A DNA stretch of 64,000 bases from Natrinema amylolyticum (lineage in GTDB: Archaea; Halobacteriota; Halobacteria; Halobacteriales; Natrialbaceae), in the NCBI RefSeq assembly GCF_020515625.1, contig NZ_JAIWPJ010000001.1:496001-560000 (forward strand), written 5' to 3'. The notes beneath the pieces are model-generated. The model saw nothing but the letters and a program-made list of their open reading frames with translations. It was not told the origin of the DNA and did no database searches. Position 1 is the stretch's first letter. Each line of letters opens with the position of its first letter. A program made the position numbers and the translations under genes. Shown here piece after piece: positions 1 through 8,783 of the stretch.

Positions 1-264
1 CATCCCGGAAACGAGCGCGTACGCGCCCGCGTCGGTCGGCTCGGCCAGCGCCAACACGTCCGCGACGCGAACGCCCCGCCAGGTCAGGTCCTCGGCGACC
101 CACCCCTCGGCGCACGCGAAGTCGGCAGTGTCCGTCTCGAGCGGGAGCGCGGCGAGGTCGTCGGCCGACAGGTGGACGGCCCGCTTGACCGCTCCCGCGA
201 CGGTCAGCTCCCAGGCGTCCTCGTCGACCCCTGATCTGACGTCGAACTCTCTGAGACCGCTCAT
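1..264 (-). CDS. Molybdopterin-dependent oxidoreductase, sulfite oxidase-like (N-terminal part)
   Basis: The frame starts with ATG at 264 and runs off the left edge after 88 codons, so only the N-terminus is visible. Residues 49-72 carry a Cys in the context FACAEGW followed by TWRGVRVADVLAL. This is the cofactor-binding Cys and following segment of the sulfite-oxidase/MsrP-type molybdopterin domain. Proteins of this fold use Mo-pterin to transfer oxygen atoms, often with a separate membrane or Fe-S electron partner that is not seen here. There is no signal peptide, which suggests a cytoplasmic or independently targeted protein. The substrate cannot be inferred. Confidence 0.75.
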   Translation of the reverse strand, partial: MSGLREFDVRSGVDEDAWELTVAGAVKRAVHLSADDLAALPLETDTADFACAEGWVAEDLTWRGVRVADVLALAEPTDAGAYALVSGM

Positions 265-335
265 GCGAACGGAAACGGCCGCTCGAGGCATAAGTGACGG
301 ACCGAATATCTCCGGGCGAGGTGCAGTGGACGCCG

Positions 336-866
336 TTACTCTGACGGGGACCAGCCGACGAACTCCGTCTCGGTCGCGACGTCGAACGCGTCCAGCAGCC
401 GGGCCGTGGCGACGTAGTGACCGGCGAGCATGGCGACGCCGACGACAGTTTCGACGTCGTAGTGCTCGCGGAGTCGGTCGTGGTCCCCATCCCGCGGGTC
501 GCCGAGCGCGACGCCGCGGGCGTAGGCGACGAGGGCCGCGTCGCGGTCGCTGAGGACCTCGCAGTCGCCGTCGGTGATCGCGGTGATTTCCGCGTCGGTG
601 ACGCCCGCCTCGCGGCCCAGTCGGACGTGCTGGTGCCACTCGTAGGCGTGCTCGAGTGCTCGGGCCGCCGCGAGGATGACGATCTCGCGTTCGCGCTCGG
701 GGAGCACGTCCCAGAGCCGCGTCGAGTAGCGCATGTACCACTGCAGCAGTTCGGGGGCGTTGGCCATCGCCCGAAAGATGTGGGCGTCGCCCACGTCGTT
801 GTCCGTGAACAGATAGCGGTACTCCTCGGGCAGGTCCTCGGCCTCGAGTAGCGGCACGCGTGCCAT
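336..866 (-). CDS. Carboxymuconolactone decarboxylase (CMD/AhpD-fold) family protein
   Basis: A 176-residue all-helical protein with the CMD core: LPEREREIVILAAARAL, then AYEWHQH and later VAYARGVALGD. AhpD peroxidases have a redox CxxC at the helix that reads YEWHQH here, and no such pair is present. A thiol peroxidase role is therefore unlikely, and a lactone decarboxylase or unknown hydrolytic role is more plausible. It starts 6 nt after the MaoC-like gene ends, so the two are probably cotranscribed and may act on the same acyl or ring-derived substrate (inference). The substrate is unknown. Confidence 0.85.
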   Translation of the reverse strand: MARVPLLEAEDLPEEYRYLFTDNDVGDAHIFRAMANAPELLQWYMRYSTRLWDVLPEREREIVILAAARALEHAYEWHQHVRLGREAGVTDAEITAITDGDCEVLSDRDAALVAYARGVALGDPRDGDHDRLREHYDVETVVGVAMLAGHYVATARLLDAFDVATETEFVGWSPSE

Positions 867-872
867 GGCGGC

Positions 873-1325
873 TCAGTCCTCGCCCGGGTTCCGACGCGCG
901 ATCATGCCCAGTCCGACCCAGGAGATGACGACGTCGCCGTCCTGATTGACTCCCTCGAGCAGGCTGTCGACGTAGCCGCGCTCGGGGTCGCTCTCGGAGA
1001 CGCGCTTGTCGAGCACTTCGCTGCGAATCGAGAGCGTATCGCCGGGTCTGACCGGCTCTTTCCACCGGAGTTCGTCGACGCCGCGGGCTCCCATGCTGGC
1101 CCGGTCCTGCAGCGGGCCGTCGGCGAGCATCCGCATGCACATCGCGGCGGTGTGCCAGCCCGACGCGACCAGTTCGCCGAACGCGGAGTCCTCGGCGGCC
1201 GCCTCGTCGGTGTGGAACGGCTGCGGATCGTACTGCTCCGCGAACTCGATGATTTCCTCCTTCGTGACGTGATACTCGCCGAACTCTCGGGTCTCCCCGA
1301 CGTCGATATCCTCGTAGTAGCGCAT
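873..1325 (-). CDS. MaoC-like (R)-specific enoyl-CoA hydratase domain protein
   Basis: A 150-residue single hot-dog domain. The hydratase motif is seen as FAEQYDPQPFHTD, with Asp and His in the catalytic positions, followed by ASGWHTAAMCMRM. The family adds water to trans-2-enoyl-CoA or acts in related acyl-CoA steps in the cytoplasm. The length is normal for a stand-alone MaoC domain. ATG at 1325 begins MRYYEDIDVGE, which matches the usual family N-terminus. It lies directly upstream of the CMD-family gene on the same strand and is probably in one operon with it. Confidence 0.9.
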   Translation of the reverse strand: MRYYEDIDVGETREFGEYHVTKEEIIEFAEQYDPQPFHTDEAAAEDSAFGELVASGWHTAAMCMRMLADGPLQDRASMGARGVDELRWKEPVRPGDTLSIRSEVLDKRVSESDPERGYVDSLLEGVNQDGDVVISWVGLGMIARRNPGED

Positions 1326-1466
1326 GCCCGTGTGATGTGGTACGTACCGGCAAGAACCTGTGGGCCGAGGCAGCGTCGACTGCGAGAGCGGACCGCGGGC
1401 GGCGAGTTCGAGCGCGCCCTCGAGGGCGCGGATGATTCGCCAGCCGCTCGCGCGTCGCGTGACGGA

Positions 1467-2789
1467 TCACCCCGCCGTTCGTTCGACGTCGGCTCCGGAC
1501 TCGAGGCGCCGTTCGTTCCGCATCCGGACGTGGAGCAGGACGGCACAGGCCGCGGCGATCAGTCCGGACGCCGCCGCGATACCGAACGCGACCCGGTAGC
1601 CGAACTCCGTGTAGACGCGGGTCCCGTTGACGGTCTCGCCGGTCCAGTAGGCGTCGAGTGCGGCACCGAGGACGACCGGGAAGACCGCCGCACCGATCCA
1701 TCCCATGGTGTTGATGAGGCCGATCACGGTCCCGCTCGCGCCCTCGGGGTGGCGCTCCTTGATGACGGTAAAGGCGAGCGGAATCCCGCCGCGGAGAATT
1801 CGGGAGAGGAGGAAGATCGCACCGACGAGCAACAGCGGAACGACGCCGAAGACGGCAAAGACGCCCCAGGTCAGCCCGAAGACGACCGTCGAGAAGACGA
1901 TGAGCCCGGTTCGATTTCCCGACCGGTCCGAGAGCCAGCCGAACACCGTCGGGCCGATCATGCCGCCGACGTTACCGACGAGGAGGTAGACCGACGCCTC
2001 CGTCACGGAGATACCGTGGGTCTGGACGAGATAGGGGATCCCCCACAGCCCGAAGATCGTGATCCCGATCCCGGTCATGAAAAAGAGCATGATCCCCAAC
2101 AGCCAGGTTTCGGGCTCCCGGATCGCGTCTCGGACGTACCGCTCGAGCGTCTCGGCGTCGGTCACGTCCGGACGGTCCGGGACGTCTTCGATCGGCCGGA
2201 GACCAGCGGCGGCCGGGGAATCGTGCGACAGCAGGACGATGCCGACCGCGACCGCGAGTCCGACCCCGCCGAGCCCGACCAGCGAGCCCCGCCACCCGAT
2301 CCTCGAGACGGCGATCGCCAGCGGCGTCGTCGCGGCCAGCCCGCCCAGAATGCCGACGCTGAACGTCGCGCCGGTCATCGTGCCGAACTCGTCCGGACGG
2401 AACCAGTTCGCACAGAAGCGAAGCGCCGCGACGAACAGAACGCTCGCTCCGAGGCCGACCAGGAGTCGGCCGGCGAACGCCAGTGCGTACGTCGGTGCGA
2501 CGCCGAACGCGAGCGCCCCGAGGCTCATCAGGCCGGTCCCCGCCGCGGCGATCGCACGCGACCCGTAGCGGTCCGTCAACAGGCCGGCCGGCACCTGAAA
2601 CGCCGCGTAGAGGTAGAAAAACGAGGAGTGCAACAGGCCGAGGCTCGTCCCGGTCGTGTCGAACGAGCGCATCAGCTCCTCCGAGAGGACCGCCGTCGAC
2701 GATCGGTGGAGGCTCACGAGAAAGAACGCCGCGACGAGCAGCCCCCAGCCGATCCATCGCCGTCGATACGGGTTCGAGCGGAGACTCAC
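1467..2789 (-). CDS. Major facilitator superfamily transporter
   Basis: About 440 residues with twelve hydrophobic segments in two six-helix halves. The protein begins NPYRRRWIGWGLLVAAFFLVSL after the start. The loop between TM2 and TM3 contains LTDRYGSRAI, the classic MFS signature. A long acidic cytoplasmic loop near the middle (DVPDRPDVTDAETLERYVRD) separates the halves. A longer ATG reading exists to 2849, but a TTTTAATAAA box at about 2811-2820 lies 26 nt upstream of GTG 2789, so I take the GTG as a leaderless start. The substrate cannot be named; the best resemblance is to nitrate/oxalate-type or generic anion carriers. Confidence 0.88.
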   Translation of the reverse strand: MSLRSNPYRRRWIGWGLLVAAFFLVSLHRSSTAVLSEELMRSFDTTGTSLGLLHSSFFYLYAAFQVPAGLLTDRYGSRAIAAAGTGLMSLGALAFGVAPTYALAFAGRLLVGLGASVLFVAALRFCANWFRPDEFGTMTGATFSVGILGGLAATTPLAIAVSRIGWRGSLVGLGGVGLAVAVGIVLLSHDSPAAAGLRPIEDVPDRPDVTDAETLERYVRDAIREPETWLLGIMLFFMTGIGITIFGLWGIPYLVQTHGISVTEASVYLLVGNVGGMIGPTVFGWLSDRSGNRTGLIVFSTVVFGLTWGVFAVFGVVPLLLVGAIFLLSRILRGGIPLAFTVIKERHPEGASGTVIGLINTMGWIGAAVFPVVLGAALDAYWTGETVNGTRVYTEFGYRVAFGIAAASGLIAAACAVLLHVRMRNERRLESGADVERTAG

Positions 2790-3025
2790 CTGCGGAGATT
2801 CGGTATCACTTTTATTAAAACTACGTCCGAACCGGCGATACAGCGGCAAATCACCCCGATCAGACTCCGAACGAGTCTCTCCGAGCGCCCTCGGTTGTGT
2901 GGGCTCCCTGCGTCCGATCGCAGGGCCGGTTCGGTCGGGGCCGCGGGGCCACCGGTCGACTGCCGCTCCGTATCAGGCGCTCGGGCTTTCCCAACACCTA
3001 TTGACCGTCGAATGGGCTTTCCGGT

Positions 3026-3955
3026 ATGACCCTCGAGGGACAAGCCGTCCTCGTCACCGGCGGCGCGGGATTCATCGGATCGAACCTGGCGAACCATCTG
3101 GCCGAGGAAAACGACGTGACCGTCGTCGACGACGGTTATCTGGGGACGCCGGAGAACCTCTCCGACGATGTCGAGTTCGTCGAGGCGAGCGTGCTGGACG
3201 ACGATCTCCCGACCGATGTCGACGTAGTGTTCCACTTGGCCGCGCTGTCCTCGTACGCGATGCACGAGGACGATCCGACGACCGGTGCCAGGGTGAACGT
3301 CGAAGGGTTCGTCAACGTGGTCGAACAGGCCCGTCAGGACGGCTGCGAGACGGTCGTCTACGCCTCGACGTCGTCGATCTACGGCAGCCGAACGGAGCCG
3401 TCGCCGGAGGAGATGGACGTGAGCGTAAACACGGGATACGAGGCCTCGAAACTGGCCAGAGAGCGCTACGGCGAGTACTTCTCGAACCACTACGACATGT
3501 CGACGGCCGGCATGCGCTTTTTCTCGGTCTATCAGGGGTACGGCGGCGCTGAAGCGCACAAGGGCGAGTACGCCAACGTGATCGCGCAGTTCGCCGACGA
3601 CATCGCCAACGGCGAGTCGCCCGTCCTCTACGGCGACGGCACTCAGACGCGAGACTTCACGCACGTCTCCGATATCGTTCGCGGACTCGAGCAGGCCGCA
3701 GCGAACGAACTCGACGGGATCTACAATCTCGGAACGGGGGAGGCGTACGACTTCAACACGGTCGTCGAGATGATCAACGACGAACTCGGGACCGACGTCG
3801 AACCGGAGTACGTCGAAAACCCGATTCCCGATTCGGTCTACGTCCACGACACCTGTGCCGACGCCTCGAAGATTCGCGAGGCGGTCAGCTGGGAACCCCA
3901 GATCGATTTCGAGGAGGGGATTCGGCGGGTCTGTTCGCAGTACACGGACGAGTGA
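3026..3955 (+). CDS. NAD-dependent epimerase/dehydratase (UDP-sugar 4-epimerase type)
   Basis: A 309-residue extended short-chain dehydrogenase. The Rossmann motif TGGAGFIGSN is at residues 11-20. The acid-base pair is in the form YEASK (Tyr about 137, Lys about 141), preceded by STSSIYG. It shows the domain order of UDP-glucose 4-epimerases and related nucleotide-sugar enzymes, with the substrate-binding half after residue 165. It probably makes an activated sugar for the S-layer or lipid glycans in the cytoplasm. It is monocistronic by position. Exact sugar specificity cannot be read from sequence alone. Confidence 0.9.
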   Translation: MTLEGQAVLVTGGAGFIGSNLANHLAEENDVTVVDDGYLGTPENLSDDVEFVEASVLDDDLPTDVDVVFHLAALSSYAMHEDDPTTGARVNVEGFVNVVEQARQDGCETVVYASTSSIYGSRTEPSPEEMDVSVNTGYEASKLARERYGEYFSNHYDMSTAGMRFFSVYQGYGGAEAHKGEYANVIAQFADDIANGESPVLYGDGTQTRDFTHVSDIVRGLEQAAANELDGIYNLGTGEAYDFNTVVEMINDELGTDVEPEYVENPIPDSVYVHDTCADASKIREAVSWEPQIDFEEGIRRVCSQYTDE

Positions 3956-4339
3956 CGAATCGCAGCGCTGTGCGCTCTCGGCGTCCGATCGAGAACGCAT
4001 CGGCTCCGCTGTCGTCGCATCCGGTACGAGCGACTTCCGTGCGAGATTGTATTTGGTGAAATAATTGGAGATCGAGGACTACCCGCCGTTCGGAATTGAA
4101 TGCCGCAGCCGTTCGCATAGTCCATCTGAAACCAACGGCTCATAGAAATAATTTATATCTGTAGTAAATATCCGCAGGAGAGTTGCGGTATCGATAGCAA
4201 TCGGACCGGCGGGCGAACAGACCGACAAGGGTCGCTCGTCGGCCGAACGTCACCGCCAGTAACTATCACGGAAAACGATGTATGAGCCGGGCAGCACTCC
4301 TGCTAGGGGTTTTTACCATGGCACGCACATCCACACGAT
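3956..4339. other. Intergenic region upstream of ppc
   Basis: There is no convincing gene in these 384 nt. An AT-rich patch (aataatttatatct) lies near 4145-4160. A GTTTTTACC box near 4311-4319 sits about 25 nt upstream of the ppc ATG. That spacing fits a TATA box driving a leaderless or nearly leaderless ppc transcript (inference). Confidence 0.5.
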
Positions 4340-7030
4340 ATGCGACTTCACAACAGGGATGTCCGACAAGACGTTCGCGAACTCGGTGCGTTGCTCGGGA
4401 ACGTCCTCGAGGAGCAGACGTCCCGCAGGTCGTTCGAGACCGTCGAGTCCTGTCGACAGGCCGCCATCGAGTACCGTTCCGGGGACCTCGATTCCCGCGA
4501 GTCCTTGATCACGGAACTGGAGGGGCTCTCGCCCCATCAACAGCGGATCGTCGCCCGCGCCTTTACGACCTATTTCGAGCTGATCAATCTCGCCGAGGAG
4601 CGCGAACGGGTCCGCACCATCCGCACCGACTCCCACGAGGGAACCCTCGACGACAGCCTCGAGACCGCGGCCGAAGAGCTCGGTGAAGCCGACGTCGAGA
4701 CTGTCGAGCAGATCCTGGACGATGTTCTAATCGAGCCGACCTTTACGGCGCATCCGACCGAAGCGCGCCGGAAGACGGTCAAGTCCAAACTCCGGGAGAT
4801 CTCGACGTATCTCGAGACCTTAGACGAGCGGTTGCTGACCGACAAGGAGGAGAGCCAGCTCTGGCGGGACATCGACGCGGAGGTCACGAGCCTCTGGCAG
4901 ACGCCCCAGGTCCGCAACCGACAGCCGGAGCCCGAAGACGAGGCGCGTAACGTCCAGTGGTACCTCGAGAACACGCTGTTCGACGTCGTCGGCGAGGTCT
5001 ACGACGAACTCGACGACGCGATCGACGCGGAAGTGCCGGGCGACCTCGAGATACCGAAACTCTTCGAGTTCCGCTCGTGGGCAGGGAGTGATCGCGACGG
5101 CAACCCCTACGTGACGCCCGACGTCACCGCGAACACGCTCGAACGGCAGCGATCGGTCGTCCTCGAGCAGTATCGCGAACAGCTCAAGCGCCTCTCGGGC
5201 GTCCTGAGCCAGGACGGCAGCCGGATCGACGCCGGCTCCGAGTTTCAGGCCTCCCTCGAGCGGGACCGCGAGCGCCTGCCCGGCAGCGCTCGCACCGCCG
5301 AGGATCGCTATCCCGGCGAGCCCTACCGGCAGAAGCTCAAGCTCATGCGCGAACGGATCCGCCGCGTCGGTGACGTTCGACCGGGCGGCTACGACGACGT
5401 CGACGCCCTCCTCGACGACCTCGAGATTATCGCACAGAGCCTGCGTAACAACGGGGCCGAGAGCGTCGTCGACGCACACGTCGACCCGATCCGCCGGCAG
5501 GTCGCCACCTTCGGCTTCTCGCTGGCGAGTCTGGACCTGCGCGAGCACCAGGCGAAACACACCGACGCCATCGCCGAGGCCCTTGAGGCCGAGGGGATCG
5601 ATTACCACGGCCTCTCCGAGGACGAACGCGTCGAGTTCCTGACCGACGCCGTGTTACAGGAGGAACCGGTACTCGATCTCGGCGATACCGAGGCGATCTC
5701 CGACGACTCGGCGCGGGTCCTCCGGCTGTTCGACAGCCTCGCCGACTGGCAGACCGAGTACGGTAGCCACGCCATCGACACCTATGCCATCTCGATGACG
5801 GACGAGCCCAGCCACGTGCTCGAAGTCCTCTTCCTGGCCGACCAGGCCGGCGTCGTCTCCCTGCCCGAGCACGCGGGGATCGACATCGTCCCGCTGCTCG
5901 AGACCGAGTACGCCCTCTCGGGGGCCCGCCGGATCATGGGGACGCTCTTCGAGAACGAAGCCTATTCGCAGGCGCTCGAGGCCCGCGGCCGGACCCAGGA
6001 GATCATGCTGGGATACTCGGACTCGAACAAGGAGAACGGGTTCCTCGCCGCGAACTGGTCGCTGTACAAGAACCAGCGACGACTGGGAGAGATTTGTGAC
6101 GACTACGACGTGACCATGCGGCTGTTCCACGGCCGCGGCGGCTCGATTTCGCGCGGCGGCGGCCCGATGAACGAGGCGCTGCTCGCCCTGCCGAACTCGA
6201 CGGTCACGGGCCAGGTCAAGTTCACCGAACAGGGCGAAGCGATCGCCGAGAAGTACGCCAATCCCCGCATCGCCGAGCGCAACATCGAACAGATGCTCAA
6301 CGCCCAACTCCGGGCGCGCAAGCAGGCGATCGACCAGCCCGAGGAGGAGGTCCGCGAGGAGTGGGTCGAGGCCATGGAAACGATGGCCGATACCGCCCGC
6401 CAGGAGTACCGCGATCTCCTCGAGAGCGACGGGTTCGTCCGGTACTTCGAGCAGGCGACGCCGATCACCGTCATCGAGGACCTCGATCTGGGGTCGCGGC
6501 CGGCCTCCCGGTCGGGCGAGCGAACCGTCGAGGATCTGCGGGCGATCCCGTGGGTGTTCTCCTGGACCCAGTCGCGGTGTATCCTCCCCGGCTGGTACGC
6601 CATCGCGACGGGGATGCAGTCCTATCTCGAGGACGGCGGCTCGATGGAGACGCTTCAGGAGATGTACGAGGAGTGGCCGTTCTTCCGGACGACGCTCGAC
6701 AACGCCGCCCTCTCGCTCTCCCGAACCGAACTCGAGATCGCCGAGCGGTACGCGGACATGGCCGACGAGGACCTCCGCGATCGGTTCTTCCCCCGCGTCG
6801 CCGACGAGTACGAGCGAGCGGCCGACCTGATCACGGAGATCGGCCAGCGCGACCGACTGCACACTCGCGACTGGCTCGGTGAGAACTTAGAGCGACGGAA
6901 CCCCTACGTCGATCCGCTGAACATGCTGCAGGTCTACCTGCTCAACCGCACCCATCGGACGGATATCGAGGAACGGACCCTGCGGCTGACGGTCAAGGGT
7001 ATCGCGGCCGGCATGAAGAACACGGGTTGA
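4340..7030 (+). CDS. ppc: Phosphoenolpyruvate carboxylase
   Basis: An 896-residue enzyme that makes oxaloacetate from PEP and bicarbonate, the main anaplerotic step. The catalytic His is in FTAHPTEARRK (His138). Later come GYSDSNKENGFLAANW (about residue 557) and the mobile glycine loop FHGRGGSISRGGGP (about 595). The protein ends in the nearly invariant family C-terminus, MKNTG. Length and motif order are those of bacterial-type PEPC, so this is not the short archaeal form. The stop codon TGA (7028-7030) coincides with the edge of a tnpB element, which may supply the stop and whose hairpin may act as the terminator. Confidence 0.98.
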   Translation: MRLHNRDVRQDVRELGALLGNVLEEQTSRRSFETVESCRQAAIEYRSGDLDSRESLITELEGLSPHQQRIVARAFTTYFELINLAEERERVRTIRTDSHEGTLDDSLETAAEELGEADVETVEQILDDVLIEPTFTAHPTEARRKTVKSKLREISTYLETLDERLLTDKEESQLWRDIDAEVTSLWQTPQVRNRQPEPEDEARNVQWYLENTLFDVVGEVYDELDDAIDAEVPGDLEIPKLFEFRSWAGSDRDGNPYVTPDVTANTLERQRSVVLEQYREQLKRLSGVLSQDGSRIDAGSEFQASLERDRERLPGSARTAEDRYPGEPYRQKLKLMRERIRRVGDVRPGGYDDVDALLDDLEIIAQSLRNNGAESVVDAHVDPIRRQVATFGFSLASLDLREHQAKHTDAIAEALEAEGIDYHGLSEDERVEFLTDAVLQEEPVLDLGDTEAISDDSARVLRLFDSLADWQTEYGSHAIDTYAISMTDEPSHVLEVLFLADQAGVVSLPEHAGIDIVPLLETEYALSGARRIMGTLFENEAYSQALEARGRTQEIMLGYSDSNKENGFLAANWSLYKNQRRLGEICDDYDVTMRLFHGRGGSISRGGGPMNEALLALPNSTVTGQVKFTEQGEAIAEKYANPRIAERNIEQMLNAQLRARKQAIDQPEEEVREEWVEAMETMADTARQEYRDLLESDGFVRYFEQATPITVIEDLDLGSRPASRSGERTVEDLRAIPWVFSWTQSRCILPGWYAIATGMQSYLEDGGSMETLQEMYEEWPFFRTTLDNAALSLSRTELEIAERYADMADEDLRDRFFPRVADEYERAADLITEIGQRDRLHTRDWLGENLERRNPYVDPLNMLQVYLLNRTHRTDIEERTLRLTVKGIAAGMKNTG

Positions 7031-7160
7031 CATCCTCCCGCGCCTGAAGACGCGGGAATCCCACGGCATCGCACCGCTGGTTTGGGATATTAGGGTCTGC
7101 AGTCTACCACCTCTGCCCGAGGTTGGAATCCTCGGGAGAGGTCATGAAGGTAGACTTCAG
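7031..7160 (-). ncRNA. Candidate omega/reRNA scaffold at the 3' end of tnpB
   Basis: TnpB guide RNAs are transcribed from the tnpB 3' end and the element's right end. This stretch folds strongly. An outer stem pairs AGTCTACC (7101-7108) with GGTAGACT (7149-7156). It encloses ACCTCT/AGAGGT and CCCGAGG/CCTCGGG around a 7-nt loop (7109-7142). The right-end hairpin at 7037-7056 follows on the minus strand. If processed as in known systems, the guide would be taken from the last ppc codons just below 7028. The fold is seen in the sequence; the function is inferred from the family. Confidence 0.5.
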
Positions 7161-8409
7161 GCTGTGCCAACCAGCCGGTACTCCTATCCCCACCTAATTC
7201 GGGTGAAGACTCGGAGTTACTTTGATTCAAGTCAAGACGGATGTTCTCCGCCCTATTCACGTCAGCGTTGAACGCTGCGTTACACTCCTCACACACGTAC
7301 AGGCCACGTTCAACACGCTGATTATCGTCTTCTCTACCACAGACACAACACGTCTTACTCGTGTCGCGCTCTGACACTTCTACGACTTTGATGCCCTTGA
7401 CCTTCGCCTTGTATTCGAGGATATTCGTGAAGCGGTCGAACGCCCAGCCATGCAAGTTAAGGTTCCCGTGGCGACCCCAGTTCTTTGACTCGCCGTCCTT
7501 GGCTTCACGGACACCAGCGAGTTCTCCGACGCTGATTTGGCCCACTCCACGCTCTATACACTTTGCTATGATGTGTTTGGCGAGACTGTGGAAAAAGTGA
7601 GTACGGCGCTCCGACCACTTATTGTATAGTCGTGCGGCTTCTTCGCCGTCCGAGTCGTCGCATTTGGCGATTTCTTTCGGGAAGTAGTACCCGTCCTGTT
7701 TCAGGCGGTTACCGGGGTACAGGTCGGCTTGCTCGGTACTGTATGCAACCGCCGCGAAGTTGCAGATACCGAGGTCAACACCAGCCGTCTCAGTGCCGGG
7801 AGCGTTAGGCGTTTCAATCTCGTTTTTGCAGACGAGATGGAGTTCCCACCGCTCCTTTGCTTTGTCGTAGACTGCTCTGACCTGTTGCAGATTCTCGACA
7901 GAGACTCCGGGTTGAGTTTCGTACTCGACAAGGATATACTCCCACGCTTTCGGATGTTCCTTGTGATTTGCACCCTTCGAGAGCCGAACACGGTTGTTCG
8001 TCGCATCGTGGCGAATGCCGTTCTGTTTCCACGTCACCGTACTGCGGGGGTGTTCTTCGTGGACGCGACGGCCTTGTGAGTCGTAGTAGTTTTTCTTGCG
8101 GTAGCCGGGCGGATTCGCTCGATTATCGGACTTCCTCTTTTCTTTCCACGAGTTGAAGGATTCAGCGAGTTCCTCCAGAACACGCTGACTGGACTGTGAG
8201 TGCAGTCCTTTGTATTTGGTGTGACCTTTCAACTCGTCTTTGAGCTCACCGTGGTCGGGAATCTCGCCCGTATCCTTCCACACGTTGCGGGAGTGGTAGT
8301 TAGCGACGTTCCAGAGCTTGCTGGCACTCCACCCGTGCCAGTCAAGCGGTTCCTCTACCTGTGCGTGGTTGAGGATGTTCGCTCGGTGGGTGCGGTGAAT
8401 TTCCAGCAT
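7090..8409 (-). CDS. tnpB: RNA-guided endonuclease TnpB (IS1341-type)
   Basis: A 439-residue TnpB that appears intact. The split RuvC active site is visible: Asp212 in GVDLGICNF, Glu296 in ISVGELAGV and Asp383 in FNADVNRAEN. A four-Cys zinc finger lies between the last two (C354/C357 and C373/C376). TnpB nucleases use an RNA made from the element's right end to cut DNA matching the flank next to a short motif. The gene stands alone without tnpA. No frameshift or missing catalytic residue is seen, so it is probably active or recently active. Confidence 0.96.
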   Translation of the reverse strand: MLEIHRTHRANILNHAQVEEPLDWHGWSASKLWNVANYHSRNVWKDTGEIPDHGELKDELKGHTKYKGLHSQSSQRVLEELAESFNSWKEKRKSDNRANPPGYRKKNYYDSQGRRVHEEHPRSTVTWKQNGIRHDATNNRVRLSKGANHKEHPKAWEYILVEYETQPGVSVENLQQVRAVYDKAKERWELHLVCKNEIETPNAPGTETAGVDLGICNFAAVAYSTEQADLYPGNRLKQDGYYFPKEIAKCDDSDGEEAARLYNKWSERRTHFFHSLAKHIIAKCIERGVGQISVGELAGVREAKDGESKNWGRHGNLNLHGWAFDRFTNILEYKAKVKGIKVVEVSERDTSKTCCVCGREDDNQRVERGLYVCEECNAAFNADVNRAENIRLDLNQSNSESSPELGGDRSTGWLAQPEVYLHDLSRGFQPRAEVVDCRP

Positions 8410-8698
8410 TCTGAACGCCTGTATAATTACTTACACTCAGTTTCATTCTAAAGGTTCGGATTGAAAACAGTGGAATATCCAGTCTATCTATCGACGGTGG
8501 ACTGTGGAGGAGTTGTCGGATTCATCCCGCGCCTAAAGGCGCGGGTATTCTCCCTGCTCTTTATAACCGACGCCGCCGTGACGAGGCGTTCGTCGCGACT
8601 CGAGCGGGGCGGCTCCCGCTTCGGTCGTGAGAGAATCGCTATCGGGGAGAGCGAAAAATCGAAACCGGTAAAAAGGTCCCTCGGGTATGGAAGAGTGA
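8410..8698. other. tnpB upstream region, left element end and tRNA leader
   Basis: No gene is supported here. The first part holds AT-rich promoter-like sequence for tnpB on the minus strand (GTAAGTAATTATAC at about 8421-8434). The left-end hairpin is at 8526-8545 and AGGGAGAATA-like element sequence follows it. The rest, up to the tRNA, is GC-rich spacer with an A-rich patch near 8650-8675 (gcgaaaaatcgaaaccggtaaa in two blocks) that could be the tRNA promoter. Confidence 0.4.
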
Positions 8699-8783
8699 GC
8701 CGAGATAGCCTAGCCCGGCCAAGGCGGTAGATTCGAAATCTACTGTCCTCACGGACTCGGGAGTTCAAATCTCCCTCTCGGCG
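8699..8783 (+). tRNA. tRNA-Ser(CGA)
   Basis: The 85-nt sequence folds as a type II tRNA. The acceptor stem is GCCGAGA/TCTCGGC (8699-8705 with 8776-8782), with discriminator G8783. The anticodon stem GTAGA/TCTAC encloses the loop TTCGAAA, giving anticodon CGA (Ser). A long variable arm built around TGTCCTCACGGACTCG and a T arm GGGAG-TTCAAAT-CTCCC complete it. CCA is not encoded. The 3' end is repeated twice downstream, at 8908 and 9046. Confidence 0.96.

Larger units (their letters stand above)
7028..8550 (-). mobile_element. IS200/IS605-type element carrying only tnpB (IS1341-like)
   Basis: A tnpB gene is flanked by similar hairpins in the same orientation: CCCGCG-N8-CGCGGG at 7037-7056 and CCCGCGCC-TAAA-GGCGCGGG at 8526-8545. 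Subterminal hairpins rather than terminal inverted repeats are typical of single-strand IS200/IS605 elements. There is no tnpA, so movement would need a transposase in trans. The outer borders are estimated. The right end (3' of tnpB) touches or overlaps the ppc stop codon, and the left end lies just beyond the 8.5-kb hairpin. No target duplication is expected for this family. Confidence 0.85.

Noticed and set aside
1152-3029. 625-codon plus-strand frame
   Set aside because: Antisense to the MFS gene and the 5' end of the MaoC-like gene. Composition is Arg/Asp-rich without domains, whereas the minus strand gives clear families.
7036-8546. A classical DDE transposon with terminal inverted repeats
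   Set aside because: The two end hairpins are in direct orientation and the gene is tnpB, so the IS200/IS605 type fits better.
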